Source of the DNA: Alligator mississippiensis
Lineage: Eukaryota > Chordata > Crocodylia > Alligatoridae
Assembly (NCBI RefSeq): GCF_030867095.1
Contig: NC_081824.1
Location: 145,481,433-145,545,432 of the forward strand
Length of the DNA stretch: 64,000 nucleotides
Direction of reading: 5' to 3'
A program made the position numbers and the translations under genes. The notes beneath the pieces are model-generated. The model was given only the letters and a program-made list of their open reading frames with translations, was not told the origin of the DNA and made no database searches. Of the stretch, positions 43,804-53,985 are shown piece after piece. Positions within the stretch are counted from its first letter, which is position 1; every line of letters begins with the position of its first letter.

Positions 43804-44337
43804 AGGGGACCGGAGGCCCAGGAGGGAAAGATAACCCAGATCCCCGTGTCCCCTGATAAGCCTCTGGTTAAAATGCAAGTAGGGGACAGAGATGAATTGG
43901 TAGAATTTCTCATCGATACAGGTGCTACTCATTCCGTCTTAACTCAAAAACTGAAACCTTTAAGTAAAAAGACTGTGCCGGTGGTAGGGGTCACAGGGAA
44001 GGCAGTAACACGGCCCTTCCTACAGCCAATGGCCTGTAATCTTGGGCAGGCTGAAGTCACCCATCAATTCTTGTATATGCCAGACTGCCCCGTTCCCCTT
44101 TTAGGGAGAGACCTCCTCTGTAAACTGTAAGCTACGTTGTCATTTCAGGATGGGCAAATGTTCCTAATGGTGCCTCCTGAAAAGGGGTGGCACCTGCAGG
44201 CCTGCCTTCTTGGCCTTCTTTGAGAGGAAAGTACACCGGATATTCCTCAACCCCTGCTTGATGCTGTTGTTCCATGGGTATGGGCAGGTCACCGACCTGG
44301 GAAGGCTAAAAATGCTGACCCTGTAAAGATTCAACTT
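43804..44337 (+). pseudogene. pro: ERV protease and start of pol, broken
   Basis: It shares the gag frame, after TAG (43795) and TAA (43801). The aspartic protease active-site box DTGATHS lies at about 43915-43935, and the family's C-terminal LLGRDLL is at about 44098-44118. A TAA at 44128 and a TGA at 44221 interrupt the link to reverse transcriptase. The arrangement suggests that the live ancestor expressed pol by stop-codon readthrough. Confidence 0.8.
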
Positions 44338-45549
44338 TTGCCAGGGGCCCAGCCTCCATGTGTGAAACAATATCCAATGCTGATGGAAGCCAAGAAAGGA
44401 CTGAAGCCATTATTTGAACGGTTCCTGGAGTACGGCCTTCTCCATGAATGCACATCAGCTTTTAACACACCCATCTTGCCCGTGAAGAAGCCTAAGAGTG
44501 ACGAATACCTTTTTGTTCAAGACCTGAGAGCTGTAAATAAAGTGGTCGTGAGTATACATCCGGTTGTCCCCAACCCATACACCCTGCTGTCTGCCTTGAA
44601 CCCAGCTCATAACTGGTTCACGGTTATTGATTTAAAAGATGCTTTCTTCTGTATACCGGTAGAGAGGCAATCTCAGGAAATATTTGCATTTGAATGGGAA
44701 GACCCAGATACTAGCATTAAGACTCAGTTTTGCTGGACTGTCTTACCCCAAGGGTTTAAAAACAGCCCAACCCTATTCGGCACTGCGTTAAGCAAGGATT
44801 TACGTAGGCTAAAACTGCCACTGTCCTGTGCCCTTCTGCAATATGTGGATGACTTGCTTTTAACAGCCACCACTGAAGCAAGCTGCCTGGAAGGAACAAT
44901 CTGCCTCCTTAATTTTCTGGGACAAGAAGGATATCGGGTGTCCAAAAGTAAGATGCAACCAATGTCCCAGAAGGTAACATATTTGGGATTTGAACTACAG
45001 CCTGGTCAGAGAGCCCTGTTGCCTGAAAGAAAAGAAGCTATATGCCGGCTAGCACCCCCAAAAATAAAGAAGCAACTACGGGGCTTCTTAGGTACAGTAG
45101 GTTTTTGCAGGATTTGGATTCCAAATTTCGGTGTTATTGCAAAACCTCTGTATGGAGCTACACAAGGTGATGAAAAGGTGCTCGAATGGACTGAAGAGTG
45201 TGAGAAAGCATTCTGCCAGTTAAAGCAGGCTCTTATTGAAGCACCTGCCTTAGGACTACCGGACATGAGTAAGCCTTTTTCCCTTTTTGTGCATGACCAA
45301 AGGGGGGTGGCCGTTGGAGTATTAACACAAAAATTAGGTAGCTGGCAACGACCAGTGGCATATTTTTCTAAGCAATTAGACCTTGTGTCATCCAGATGGC
45401 CTGCTTGTCTCCGGGCCGTTGCTGCCACCTGTCTGCTAATACAAGAAGCTGAAAAGTTAACCCTAGGCCATGAAATGACTGTATATGTGCCTCACGCAGT
45501 GCTTACAGTCCTGGAGCAGAAAGGAGGGAACCGGTTAACCCTGGGATGA
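44338..45549 (+). pseudogene. pol: ERV pol: reverse transcriptase domain (403 open codons)
   Basis: Open from 44338 to the TGA at 45547. Landmarks: LPVKKPKSDEYLFVQDLRAV near 44476, LPQGFKNSPTLF near 44743, the polymerase box YVDD at 44842-44853, and a connection region ending near the TGA. The domain copied viral RNA to DNA. It is the longest open part of pol. Confidence 0.9.
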
Positions 45550-46137
45550 ATGGCTCGATATCAGGCCATCCTCCTAGATAAGCCTGAAATAAAATTGGCC
45601 ATTTCTCGCACTGTAAATCCAGCAACACTGTTGCCACCTATGGCTGACACACCAGATCTTGTACATGATTGCCTGCAAACATTGGAAGCTGTTTACTCCT
45701 CAAGACCAAACCTGAGAGGCCAACCCCTTGACAATGCTGAACTGGAATTCTACACGGATGGCAGCTCGAGTATGGAGAATGGAATTTGAAAATCTGGATA
45801 CGCTATCGTGATTACACAGAATGTGATAGAAGCAGGACCTTTAAACCCATCTGTTTCAGCTCAAAAGGCTGAACTCATTGCTATGACTCGGGCTTTGCAA
45901 TTGGCGGCCAACAAAACTGTCAATATTTATACTGATTCTAAATATGTTTTCATTGTTTTACATGCTCACGGAGTGCTGTGGAAAAAGCAGGGTCTACTTG
46001 ATGCTAAAAGAGCAAGCATTAAGCATAGCAAGCAAATAAAAGCTCTCCTCAAAGCAGTCTGGGAACCGAAGGAGGTAGCGGTAATGCATTGTAAGGCACA
46101 TCAGAAAGTGAACGACCCCTCCACAAAAGGTAATTGA
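45550..46137 (+). pseudogene. pol: ERV pol: RNase H domain, broken
   Basis: Same frame. FYTDGSS (about 45751-45771) holds the first catalytic Asp, AELIAMTRAL the Glu, and IYTDSKYVF (about 45925) the next Asp. TGA codons at 45547, 45787 and 46135 break it. Confidence 0.85.
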
Positions 46138-46149
46138 TTTGCTGACACT

Positions 46150-47454
46150 ATGGCAAAGAGAGCAGCTAAAAAACCTCAGACAGACTTGCTGCCCGAAGTA
46201 AGTAATCTGCTACCTCTCCTCCCATACCTATACCAGCCTGTGACACCACAGTATGGGAAAAAAGACAAACAATTAATAAAAGAGTTTCAAGCAAAGAAGG
46301 GGGAGCATGGGTGGCTAGTAGCAAAGGATGGCCGTATTATCACCCCAGCTGCCTGGGTTCATACGGTAGTAAAGAGCACTCATCATGGCACCCACTATGG
46401 ACCCAGGGCCCTGGTAAGATGGATCAGTCACTATGTAACTAGAGTGGGATTAAAAGAGGCTGCCAAGAAGGTATCAGAGACATGTGAGGTCTGCCAGAGA
46501 AATAACCCAAAAGGAGGGAAAAAAGAAACTCCAGGACATCAGAGAATAGGCAATGGGCCAGGAGAAGAATGGCAGGTGGATTTTACCGAGTTGCCCTGGC
46601 AACAAGGGATGAGATATCTCCTTGTCTTTGTGGACACTTTCTCTAATTGGGTTGAGTGCTTCCCATGTCGGACTGCCCAAGCCCGAGAGGTGGTTAAGGC
46701 GCTCCTATGAGAAATCATACCTCGCTTCGGACTTCCAAAAGGAATAGGGTCAGACAATGGCCCACATTTCATTGCACAAATTACTCAGAAGGTTTCTGAG
46801 TTCCTGGGAATTAGCTGGCATTTACACACCCCTTGGCGACCCCAGTCCAGTGGAAAGGTGGAACGTATGAATCAGACCTTAAAAAGACACCTTGCAAAGA
46901 TTTGCCAAGAAGCTCGACTCAAATGGCCAGAGGCCCTACCCTTGGCCCTGTTACGAGTAAGGGTCACACCACATTCTAAATTGGGATTAAGCCCGTTTGA
47001 GATAATGTATGGTAAGCCTTACCCTCTGAGTCTGCCCATGGGTACTGAACAACAGTTACATGTTTTAGGAGAGGGAATGATTAGAGAATATGTATGGTCC
47101 TTGGCTTCTGTTTTGTCTTCCATCCACCAGCAAGTACGGGACATGCTGCAGTCACAGGACCAGTCTCCTGCCCCAGAAAACCGACTATTACCTGGGAGTT
47201 ACGCCCTTGTGAAAGACTGGAACGAGGAACCACTTCGAGCCAGATGGAAGGGCCCATATAGGGTGCTCTTGACGACCCCGACGGCAGCAAAGCTCGAGGG
47301 AATCAAGACTTGGATACATTCCAGTCGCCTAAAGCCGGTGGCTGGACCAGAACAAGAAGGAACCCCTGCAGACTCCGGGACTGGAGACAGAGAACAGTGG
47401 AAGGTGGAGCCAATAAGAGACTTAAAATTCCTATTCAGAAGAAAGGAACTTTAA
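46150..47454 (+). pseudogene. pol: ERV pol: integrase, broken
   Basis: The HHCC zinc-binding domain has HTVVKSTHHGTHYG then CEVCQRN (about 46360-46500). The DDE core has QVDF (about 46573), SDNGPH (about 46750) and VERMNQ (46858), so all three acidic residues are present. The C-terminal GPY/F module (RWKGPYRVLL, near 47245) is typical of gammaretroviral-type integrases. A TGA at 46708 interrupts the core. The frame ends with TAA at 47452, 40 bp before env, with no overlap. Confidence 0.88.
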
Positions 47455-47494
47455 ATAATTTGTCAATTTTTGATCAAGTTTTACAGCCCTTATC

Positions 47495-48763
47495 ATGAAA
47501 TTGGTCAAGGTTTTATTGTGGGGCGTCCTGATCTGTCCACTCCTTCTCATAAGAGGGGAAAACCTTTTACAACAAAAATTTGACCCTCAGGAAAATGTCT
47601 GGATTTATCTGGCCCGGGAAATTTTAAATAGAATAGACTTCTGCTTAGCGGGAGGGATCAATGATCACCTGGTTTTTACCTCATGCTTAATTGCAGTACC
47701 AACCCCTTTGAAAATTTTACAAAATTATACTATTCTGAAAGATATAGATAAGGAAAGTACATATCAGGATATATTTAAGTGGGGGACTATTGTAAAAGAT
47801 AAAAGCAGAAACATGTTCTCCTTACGGATTCAGGCAACAGTTAATGCTTCCGAATGTTTCCTAATGGTTAATTGTACTGGTAATTGCCTTAAACTGAACC
47901 AAGGTAAAAATGTCCTCTGTAATGAGACCAGTCAAATATCCTATGCATACGCACATACCATCTTTCCTCGAGGATGGTTTCTAGCCTGCGGGAGAATAAT
48001 ATATTCATACCTCCCAGCGAACGCTACTGGAGGACCATGCACCATTGCCCAGGTAACTGCAGTTCTTCCAAGGAAATCTGACCTAATGCACACTGAACAA
48101 ACCCCTCTCGGTAGGAGGTATAAGCGGGTATACACTATTCTTACCGCCGATTGTGATGAGAATGATTCCCCTGGACTATTATCTAAGGCTGAATACGTAG
48201 CATTAGCTGTATCTATGGTGGGGGTTCTGGGTCTCGCTGTAAGTAATAGCAGAAATCTTAATGCAGTGGCCTGTGTTCTAGCAAAAGGACTAAATGCTAC
48301 ATCTCGAGCTCTTTCAGCCCTGAATGCTGAACAAAAACAATTAAGGGACGCTGTCTTGGAGAATAGAGCCGCTATTGATTATCTCTTATTACAACACAAT
48401 CTTGGGTGTGAAGTTTTAAAAGGAATGTGTTCTTTCAACCTCACCGATAATTCTGTGCTGATTGAAGACAAAATTGGTGCCTTACAACAATTGGCACAGA
48501 CGTTAAAAGAATCAACTGGCTTAGACTTTTCCTGGTTAAATTCCTGGCTTCCCAATTTTGGATGGTTGAGACAGTTATTTAGTATAGTTGTCTTTTTCTG
48601 TATTAGGGGAATCATGGTTTGCGACTGTATCCAATGCTTATCTGCTTTTATATCTATCTTTAGGCCTAAGGTAAATCAAATGATTTTACAAACAAGGAAA
48701 GCTGATGATACTAGATTTGTGTTAAACCAAATTGAATGGAGCAATTATAATAATAATAATTAA
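47495..48763 (+). CDS. env: ERV envelope glycoprotein, uninterrupted 422-codon frame
   Basis: A hydrophobic signal peptide (residues 1-20) leads into a short SU of about 190 residues. A furin-type site RRYKR is at 207-211. TM then has Cys220 and Cys260 flanking a hydrophobic internal stretch (about 235-250), a heptad-rich region (about 260-300), CX6C at 305-312 without a following second Cys, and a membrane anchor (about 361-382) with a short Asn-rich tail. Seven N-glycosylation sequons are present. Envelope proteins mediate receptor binding and membrane fusion. The internal, cysteine-flanked hydrophobic loop resembles the alpharetroviral plan, and no CWLC-type motif is seen in SU, so env may differ in origin from pol. 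Usual retroviral env is 500-700 residues, so an internal SU deletion is possible. Confidence 0.88.
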   Translation: MKLVKVLLWGVLICPLLLIRGENLLQQKFDPQENVWIYLAREILNRIDFCLAGGINDHLVFTSCLIAVPTPLKILQNYTILKDIDKESTYQDIFKWGTIVKDKSRNMFSLRIQATVNASECFLMVNCTGNCLKLNQGKNVLCNETSQISYAYAHTIFPRGWFLACGRIIYSYLPANATGGPCTIAQVTAVLPRKSDLMHTEQTPLGRRYKRVYTILTADCDENDSPGLLSKAEYVALAVSMVGVLGLAVSNSRNLNAVACVLAKGLNATSRALSALNAEQKQLRDAVLENRAAIDYLLLQHNLGCEVLKGMCSFNLTDNSVLIEDKIGALQQLAQTLKESTGLDFSWLNSWLPNFGWLRQLFSIVVFFCIRGIMVCDCIQCLSAFISIFRPKVNQMILQTRKADDTRFVLNQIEWSNYNNNN

Positions 48764-48772
48764 AAAAGCTCC

Positions 48773-48784
48773 AAAGGGGGGAAA
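48773..48784 (+). other. Polypurine tract
   Basis: aaaggggggaaa directly abuts the 3' LTR and would prime plus-strand synthesis. Confidence 0.85.
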
Positions 48785-49284
48785 TGTAAGGAGTGACCTA
48801 GAAACCTCTACTCGAAGATGAAGCAGAAGAGAATGCTATGTGAAGAATGCCCATCTGCAATGATAAGGAGGAGACAGTCCTAAATAAAGGGGGCTTGAAA
48901 ACAAAAGAAGAAACAGAGTACTGGGTTAAAGGGCTCATTAAAATACTAAAAATCACACCCCTAGGTGGGGAAGAAGTAAGCTAATGAAACACATATGTAT
49001 GTAAATGAGATACATGGCTAAAACACAGGTATAGAGACATGCTCAGTAAAGAACTTCTTGCGTCACTCACTTATAACCAATCATTAAACAAACACGCTTC
49101 CGAAGGCTTGAAAACTCCTGTATAAAAGATGCTTAGAAATAGTGATCTGGTGTGCTTGTTATGTGAATTATTCCGCTCACACCTTTTATTGCTAGCAATA
49201 AACCTTCTTTGTACTTTCACCCCTGGTATTTTTATTGGCCTTTGCATACCGGGCACGATCCCAGACTTGAGCTGGGGCACAACA
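48785..49284 (+). repeat. 3' LTR
   Basis: 500 bp, TG to CA, aligned without gaps to the 5' LTR with nine differences, all transitions. It is followed by GGGT, the target duplication. Confidence 0.95.
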
Positions 49285-49830
49285 GGGTGTGTGTGGTAGT
49301 GCACCCCTTGCAAAAAGGCACTACCAACACTCGCCATCCTGCCACTGGCACCGCTGGCAGCATCTGTGTATGGCACCAAGGTCTCTGGGATTTGCAGTAC
49401 AAAATTACAGCAGCAGGACTCTGCAGCATTGCTCATCACTTCCTTTTCCTGCTTCCAGGTGCCTCTGGGATTTGTAGTCCACAGTTGCAGCCACCTGTAA
49501 GTTTGTGAGCTAGTGAACGGAGGGGTGGGGCCAGCCTTGCTCTTTGGAGCAGACAGCCTAGCCTAGCCCAGGCCTCGAAAGCATGCTGGGGTGCTGGGGG
49601 ACTGTGATTTAACTTGAACCAGGAAGGGGTTGGGGACAGAAGTTTCATAAACTGGTTTGTTAAGTCTGATATTACATTCAACCAGGATGATCATAAAACA
49701 GTTTCAGCCATTTTGAAACTGGTTTATGTGCACTGACCTTCTGTTCTGTTATAGGTTTAAATCAGTTTTTGATCACTTAAATCGGTGTATGAGTAACTTC
49801 CATCCCTTGCCTTAAAGAGCAAAGTTTATG
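49285..49830. repeat. GC-rich repeat, right part of the provirus insertion site
   Basis: Bases 49285-49360 continue the repeat seen at 27040-27100 (ccccttgcaaaaaggcac). Bases 49360-49620 remain GC-rich and 49620-49830 are unassigned. Confidence 0.4.
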
Positions 49831-49831
49831 C

Positions 49832-50098
49832 CAGTGATTCTCAACCAGGGAGCCGCAGCATGCTAGGGTGGCGTGAAACCCTTTTAAGGGGGCTGTGGGC
49901 TGCTGCACAATATTAGCACTGTTAGGTGTGAAAAGCCTGAGATTTCAAAGAGGAATTGATTTAATCAAAAACATTCTGACCTGTGTGTTGTTTCTGATGT
50001 ATTTGCAAGAGAATTACTTCATAGTCAGAAAACAAGTAAAAGCTAAGTGCTGCCACTTTCCAAGAGGTGCCTTGCGTCTAAAAGCTTGAGAACCACTG
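49832..50098. mobile_element. hAT-type MITE (CAGTGATTCTCAA family), second copy
   Basis: Ends CAGTGATTCTCAACCAGGG and CTTGAGAACCACTG, with flanking 8 bp words gtttatgc/gtctgtgc (6 of 8). Same family as 5467-5779; the interior also aligns (cattctgacctgtg, gatttcaaa). Confidence 0.8.
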
Positions 50099-50106
50099 GT
50101 CTGTGC

Positions 50107-51140
50107 CATCTACTAGATCCATTATTAGAAGAAGAAAACCTTTTTAAAAATCTTATTAAAACTATTTCAAACTTCAGATAAACACTCAGAAAATGAAGAA
50201 GGATAATAGCAAAAAGAAAAAAAACCCCAATAACAAACCCAAACAAAAATAAAACCAGCACTGTGTATAAAAGCTATGAACTCTGGTTTGCTAGTCTGGT
50301 TTGCTCAGGCCCCTGGTGCAATAGGTTCTGGTCCTCAACCCCAATGATTGTGCTTCTTTCCATGTCCCACATACATGGCAGGATGTGTGATTTTGGGATC
50401 CAGATCAGATCCCAGTTGTGCCATTACTACTGCCAGTGCAGGGGATCATAATTCTGGTCTCCGCCTGTACCGGCACGTTGTTGCTCTGGCCCTGAGGCTC
50501 AAACCAGCCTCAGTGCAGTCCTGGGACCACTGCTAACAATCAGCTGATTGTTGGCCCCAGCCTGGACAGACCCGAGAGCCAACTGTTTTTCAAATCCAAT
50601 TCATGGTGAGCCACTACCTTGAATACATTTAATTTTCCTCTTCACAACTACCAGCCTTAAATATCTGACAAGCATCACCAAACAAGGCCCCAAGCAGTTC
50701 ATCAAGAATCCCTCTGTCATCCCCTTTCTCAGACTATTGCACATGATTAGTGTGGCTCTGCTCTCCATGAGGTGGAGCCAGACTTCCTCCCTTCAAGGCA
50801 ACTCAAGAAAAACCTCCCATAATTAGATTCCATATCTGGAAAATTATAGCAACATTTCTTAATTTTCCATATATAGAATCTAATTATTGGATGGTTGCCT
50901 TGCATTCAGGGTTATCATATATTTATGTAAATATAGGAAATGTAAGGTATAGAAAAGCCATGAAAAGTCAGGGCTTAAGTCATTAAGGCACTGTGGAAAA
51001 GGTGGCAAGACCTCTGCCCTTGACTATTTATTTCTGGTAGGTACATGTGTACCTGCGGGAACTTTTCCACCACACGGGTAAAATGGAATCTGAATTGTAA
51101 GTGCAATTTTAGTAGCAAAAAAGGTGAAATGGTCTTTAGC
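50107..51140. other. Unassigned intergenic stretch
   Basis: Contains an A-rich segment near 50210-50255. Nothing else is recognised. Confidence 0.5.
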
Positions 51141-51146
51141 CCCTAA

Positions 51147-51993
51147 GGATGGATCTGGATGGGGAGGCACATGTGGTTTGTAGTGCCACAAACCACTTGG
51201 TGGTGCCACAAACTGCACAAATTGCACGTTAATCTATGTGCTGCGCTGTTAATTAGCAGCGCCAGGGCAAAATTTGCTACCAGTATTTCCCGTTAGTCAA
51301 AAAAAAAACCTGAAAAAAAAGGAGCACAAAGCATACCAAGGTGGCCTGCACCAGGACAAACACAGAGACGGGGAACAGGCAGCCCAGGGGTAGCTGCTCC
51401 TCTGTCCCCATATGCTGTGGAGCCCCCAATGCTGAGGCACCCTGTGCCCCAGACAACTGCTCTTTGGCTGGCTGGGGTGCAGGGTGCCTCAAGATGGGGG
51501 AGCAGGCAGCCCGGGACTGGCTGCTCTCATGTCTTTGCGTGCCTCAGCATGGGAGCTCTGCTGCAGAGTCCCTGTGCTAAGGCACGTGGAGATGAGGGAG
51601 CAGGCAGCCCTGGGCTGCTTGCTCTCCTGTCTTGAGACACCCTGCACCCCAGCCAGCTGGGGGGTGACTGGCTGGGGCACAGAGTGTCTCAAAACAAGGG
51701 CTATGCAGTGTGCAGAGATGGGGGAGAAGCCAGCCCTGGACTATCTGCTCCCATCTCCATGGGCTGCTCCCCAGCTGGCTGGGGCACAGGGTGCCTCAGT
51801 GTTGGGGCTGCCTGCTGGCTAGCTCTGCACTGAGGCACCCTGTGCCCCAGCCAGCCCCTCCTGCAGCACGTGGAGCAATGGGACAATGTGTCCCACTGCA
51901 AACCACATTAGCAGGGATGTGCACTGTGGCGCAAAGCAGCAGCATAAATTTGTGTTGCTGCAAATGTATGCCCTTGCTCACGTGGATGCAACC
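51147..51993. mobile_element. PIF/Harbinger-like MITE with TAA target duplication
   Basis: The ends GGATGGATCTGGATG and (inverted) GGTTGCATCCACGTG match, with TAA immediately outside both (51144-51146, 51994-51996), the classic Harbinger-type target. The interior is GC-rich with repeated gggtgcctca/tgaggcaccc words in alternating orientation, giving spurious long frames. Confidence 0.6.
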
Positions 51994-52344
51994 TAAGGCT
52001 CCTGACATCAAGAGTGCAATTCAGAACTCTGTGTTCAGTGCATCAGCTCTTTGTAGACTGGATTGTAATTACCACAGTGTGGTGATCCAAAACCCTCACC
52101 AAAAAGCCAGCATGCTAAACAGGGATTGCCAGCAGTGACACAGCAGGAAACACTAAGCACAAGAGCGTGCCTGAAATCCTTCCTTTCTTTGTGACCTGGG
52201 CACCTCACTCAAGGCTTCTGGGGGTGAAGGGCGGAAGCTGGACTGGAGGATCCTTGGACTCTGTAGTTAGTGGTGAGGGCTTTCATCTGGGATGTTGCCT
52301 TCACGACTGTTCAGATATTTCACATATAAATAGTCAACGGATAA

Positions 52345-52480
52345 AATACAGAAACAGGGATCTGATCCCAGGTCTCTCCCCCTACAGGTGAGTACCTTTA
52401 CCAGTAACCTACTGAAAAGTAGAACTGGAAGGGACCTCAGGAGGTCAGCTAGTCCAACCCTCTGCTCAAGGCAGGATCAT
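52345..52480 (-). mobile_element. tRNA-SINE-like fragment followed by a CR1 3' end
   Basis: gatctgatcccaggtctc and gtgagtacctttacc (52360-52405) are the reverse complement of a tRNA-like SINE head. Bases 52418-52480 (agaactggaagggacctcag, tagtccaaccc) are the antisense CR1 terminal block. Bases 52000-52345 are unassigned. Confidence 0.5.
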
Positions 52481-53190
52481 CAGTATCTAAATCTTATTCC
52501 TTTTTCTGGGTTTCTCTCTCTCTCTCTGGACCAACACATTTTAATTCTTTTCTGCATGGTGGAACAACCTTCAGGAAGCCTGGCGCATGTCCACATACTC
52601 AAAAAAGCCTATAGCTTAACCATAAGGGCATGCTCTTGAAGGTAAGAGGGGTGACTTTGAACTCCTTCAAGACGAGGAAGGAATGACACTTTTAAAAAAA
52701 TACAAGCTCTAACCACTAGGCAATTGTATTAATTAATAGGTGTAGCACTTCTGCCTGTGACATGACAGCCACCAGTGTTCTGTGGGAAGCTTGATCTTGC
52801 TGGTTTGTGCCGGGCATGCTCAGACCTATTGAATCAGGAGACTCAAAGGGAGAAAAGCCCTGTTTCTAAGCCCTGGTTGAGCTAGGTGTGAGCAAAGTGG
52901 AAAAACTGCTCAGCTCTGTAAATGCTGGGGCAGATCTGGGTATGGACAGATTGAAAGTTTCTCAGACATCTGGAGCTGTAAATAAACAAAAAAAAGTACT
53001 TCTCGAGTTAGATGACAGCTGAAAAGGGTTTTTTTAATTGTGATGTTAGACTTTGGTGCCCTAATTCCTTCTTATTCCTGCTTTAGGCATTTGAGTTTTT
53101 TTTCTTTTAAATTCGGTTTAGCCTTACATTCTACTCATCAAAAGGGAATGAGAATTGGGTCCTTGTTTTGTTGTTGGTAATAGTCAAGTG
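52481..53190. other. Unassigned stretch before the duplicated SULT6B1 segment
   Basis: A tRNA-SINE-like word (ctctaaccactaggca) occurs near 52708. Nothing else is recognised. Confidence 0.35.
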
Positions 53191-53194
53191 GAGT

Positions 53195-53985
53195 CATAAC
53201 AGCTTCAATGTTAAGAAAATGTATTGCAGCTAATGAGGTTAAACACATACTTTCCATGTCATGTGGCAGTGATACACACACTGTAATGAAATAACTGCAT
53301 ATCCATGGAGGGAATATTAGCACCTGGAAGAGCCCTTATACTGAAACTCAGAACCAAGAAATGGATAGGAAATTTGAGAAGGGTGTAGAAGGAACTGAGA
53401 GAGGGCTGAAAGCACGTGACAAAGCCTGATGATTAAGCACAGTTATTGAACCAACAATTTCCCACAACATGATCTCATTCTGATCACAATAAGAAAAAAA
53501 AAGAGAAATTATTTGTTCCAATGTTCTTTGTGTGGATGTGCAAACATTTAAGTTCTGGTTCTCCTTTGAATAATATCACTTTCTATTAGCCTTCAATTTT
53601 ATAATAAACCTACTGCCTACAAAGATTATTGTCTTTAACCAATGCAGTTATCACAATCACATCCAATTTAATACTACAAAACTGCTAAAATGTACTACCT
53701 GGAATTTAAAAATAAATTTAATCATTTTGAATGTTAGAATTTAACAGTGACACTTTCCAGTCTACAATAAATAGTAGGCACCATTTGCTAAAGGCAGTAT
53801 CCTATATTGCATACATTTAACTACCTTTGAGCCTGTGTCCAAAACTGCATAATTGCACTCCCATTCTTTCATCAAGGGAGCTATTGAAATAGAGTCCATA
53901 TTCAGTGGTAAGAAGCTAAAGGGTAGTGACTCTCATTTTACTTAGCTAGTTGTAGACCTACAGGGCATCCCACATTAAGAGTGGT
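53195..53985 (+). repeat. Segmental duplication, copy 2
   Basis: Collinear with 1-1250 on the same strand: intron end, exon 7 and 3' flank. It lacks the element at 611-1065 of copy 1, so the duplication predates that insertion. Confidence 0.7.
53311..53429 (+). pseudogene. Relic SULT6B1 last exon (locus C)
   Basis: An AG at 53309-53310 is followed by the same phase-1 frame as the other copies. It reads GNISTWKSPYTETQNQEMD and stops at TGA 53427-53429. Compared with A and B the Asp of SDW is Thr, the tail LGAK...C is lost, the exon is 12 bp shorter and the acceptor lacks a pyrimidine tract. No exons 1-6 are visible upstream between 24.8 and 53.3 kb. It is best read as a decaying duplicate of the locus A exon, although its frame has no premature stop. 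Confidence 0.75.

Larger units (their letters stand above)
41247..49284 (+). mobile_element. Endogenous retrovirus, gammaretrovirus-like (ERV1-type), two LTRs
   Basis: An 8038 bp provirus in the order LTR, primer binding site, gag, pro, pol, env, polypurine tract, LTR. Its 4 bp target duplication GGGT (41243-41246, 49285-49288), single zinc knuckle, same-frame gag-pol with a TAG at the gag end and GPY/F integrase tail place it near gammaretroviruses. The LTRs differ at 9 of 500 positions with no indels, so insertion is fairly recent on a reptile time scale. Gag and pol are heavily broken; env is open. As it stands it cannot encode replication functions. Confidence 0.93.
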
